Below are positions 13,121-13,365 of a stretch of DNA of 13,365 nucleotides, in pieces. Under the pieces are notes generated by a model that saw only the letters and a program-made list of their open reading frames with translations, did not search any database and was not told the origin of the DNA. Source of the DNA: JAFDVL01 sp043736395 (lineage in GTDB: Bacteria > Acidobacteriota > Blastocatellia > RBC074); contig JAYTCQ010000055.1 of the NCBI GenBank assembly GCA_043736395.1, positions 1 to 13,365 on the forward strand, in the 5' to 3' direction. The position numbers and the translations under genes are program-made. Each line of letters begins with the position of its first letter. The first letter of the stretch is position 1.

Positions 13121-13365
13121 ATGAAAGTTAACATTAATAGTGGAGTGGTTTGCACCTCTGGGCTTGATTTTCGGCTCTCAGGGTTCGTTCCGATTGAAGT
13201 TGCTCGGTATTACTCAAGTAATTGTGAGCGGAAAGGGTTATTTGGAAACAACTGGGCAAGCCCTTTAGATATTACTCTAATCCAACAGGAAAAGGGTTGG
13301 GTCTATCGAGATGCATTTGGGATAGAGAGAAATTTAGAGTTAACACCATTTCAGGTCAATCCTTG
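13121..13365 (+). CDS. RHS-repeat protein, N-terminal part (runs off the window)
   Basis: The frame opens at ATG 13121, six codons after an in-frame TGA at 13103-13105, and is still open at the right edge (81 complete codons). The sequence has the DUF6531 pattern that starts many RHS proteins: a short strand, then DFRLSGFVPIEVARYYSS (about residues 16-33), GLFGNNWASPLDITL and GWVYRDAFGIERNLEL. RHS proteins build a cocoon-like shell around a C-terminal toxin and are often delivered on VgrG-PAAR tips. The toxin domain and any immunity gene lie beyond the window. No ribosome binding site is visible. Codon use looks more A+T-rich than in vgrG or clpV (for example TTA, AAT, AGT), which fits the separate ancestry common for RHS genes. 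Confidence 0.85.
   Translation, partial: MKVNINSGVVCTSGLDFRLSGFVPIEVARYYSSNCERKGLFGNNWASPLDITLIQQEKGWVYRDAFGIERNLELTPFQVNP

Overview
The window is the middle of a type VI secretion system (T6SS) locus from a Gram-negative bacterium. Every gene is on the + strand and most are packed within 0-50 bases of each other. Sec signal peptides, a CsgG-type outer-membrane/periplasmic protein and a T6SS all point to a diderm. Base composition is moderate (G+C a little under 50% by eye). A secreted caspase-fold protein, CsgG-like proteins and dense short palindromic intergenic repeats together recall Acidobacteriota (Blastocatellia-like genomes), but this taxonomic guess is weak and rests on gene content only.

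Layout. 1-150: C-terminal tail of an unrecognised upstream gene. 164-3057: baseplate genes tssF and tssG, coupled by a one-base stop/start overlap. 3072-4067: an exported CsgG-domain protein whose ribosome binding site overlaps the end of tssG. 4203-5495: an exported caspase-domain (peptidase C14) protein. 5607-8261: clpV/tssH, the ATPase that recycles the contracted sheath. 8306-8863: a YmdB-like macrodomain protein. 8867-9919: an unrecognised protein with a hydrophobic stretch and a long coiled coil. 9943-12084: vgrG/tssI. 12089-12454: a DUF1360 membrane protein. 12396-12644: a small unrecognised gene overlapping the previous one. 12648-13022: a PAAR tip protein. 13121-end: the start of an RHS-repeat protein that runs off the window.

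How the genes fit together. TssF and TssG are baseplate wedge subunits, ClpV disassembles the contracted sheath, and VgrG plus PAAR form the puncturing tip. The region from about 8306 to the right end looks like a tip-and-cargo cassette: VgrG, PAAR, an RHS protein likely to be the toxin carrier, and small unknown proteins that may be adaptors, cargo or immunity. The csgG-like and caspase genes sit inside the structural operon between tssG and clpV. They are not core T6SS genes and are the most unusual part of the content.

The intergenic gaps on both sides of the caspase gene each hold a different pair of inverted palindromic repeats, each about 105 bp long. A further single copy of the first repeat lies directly after clpV. 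These look like REP/REPIN-type elements. The second pair supplies the caspase gene's stop codon. No tRNA, rRNA, CRISPR array or insertion sequence was seen.
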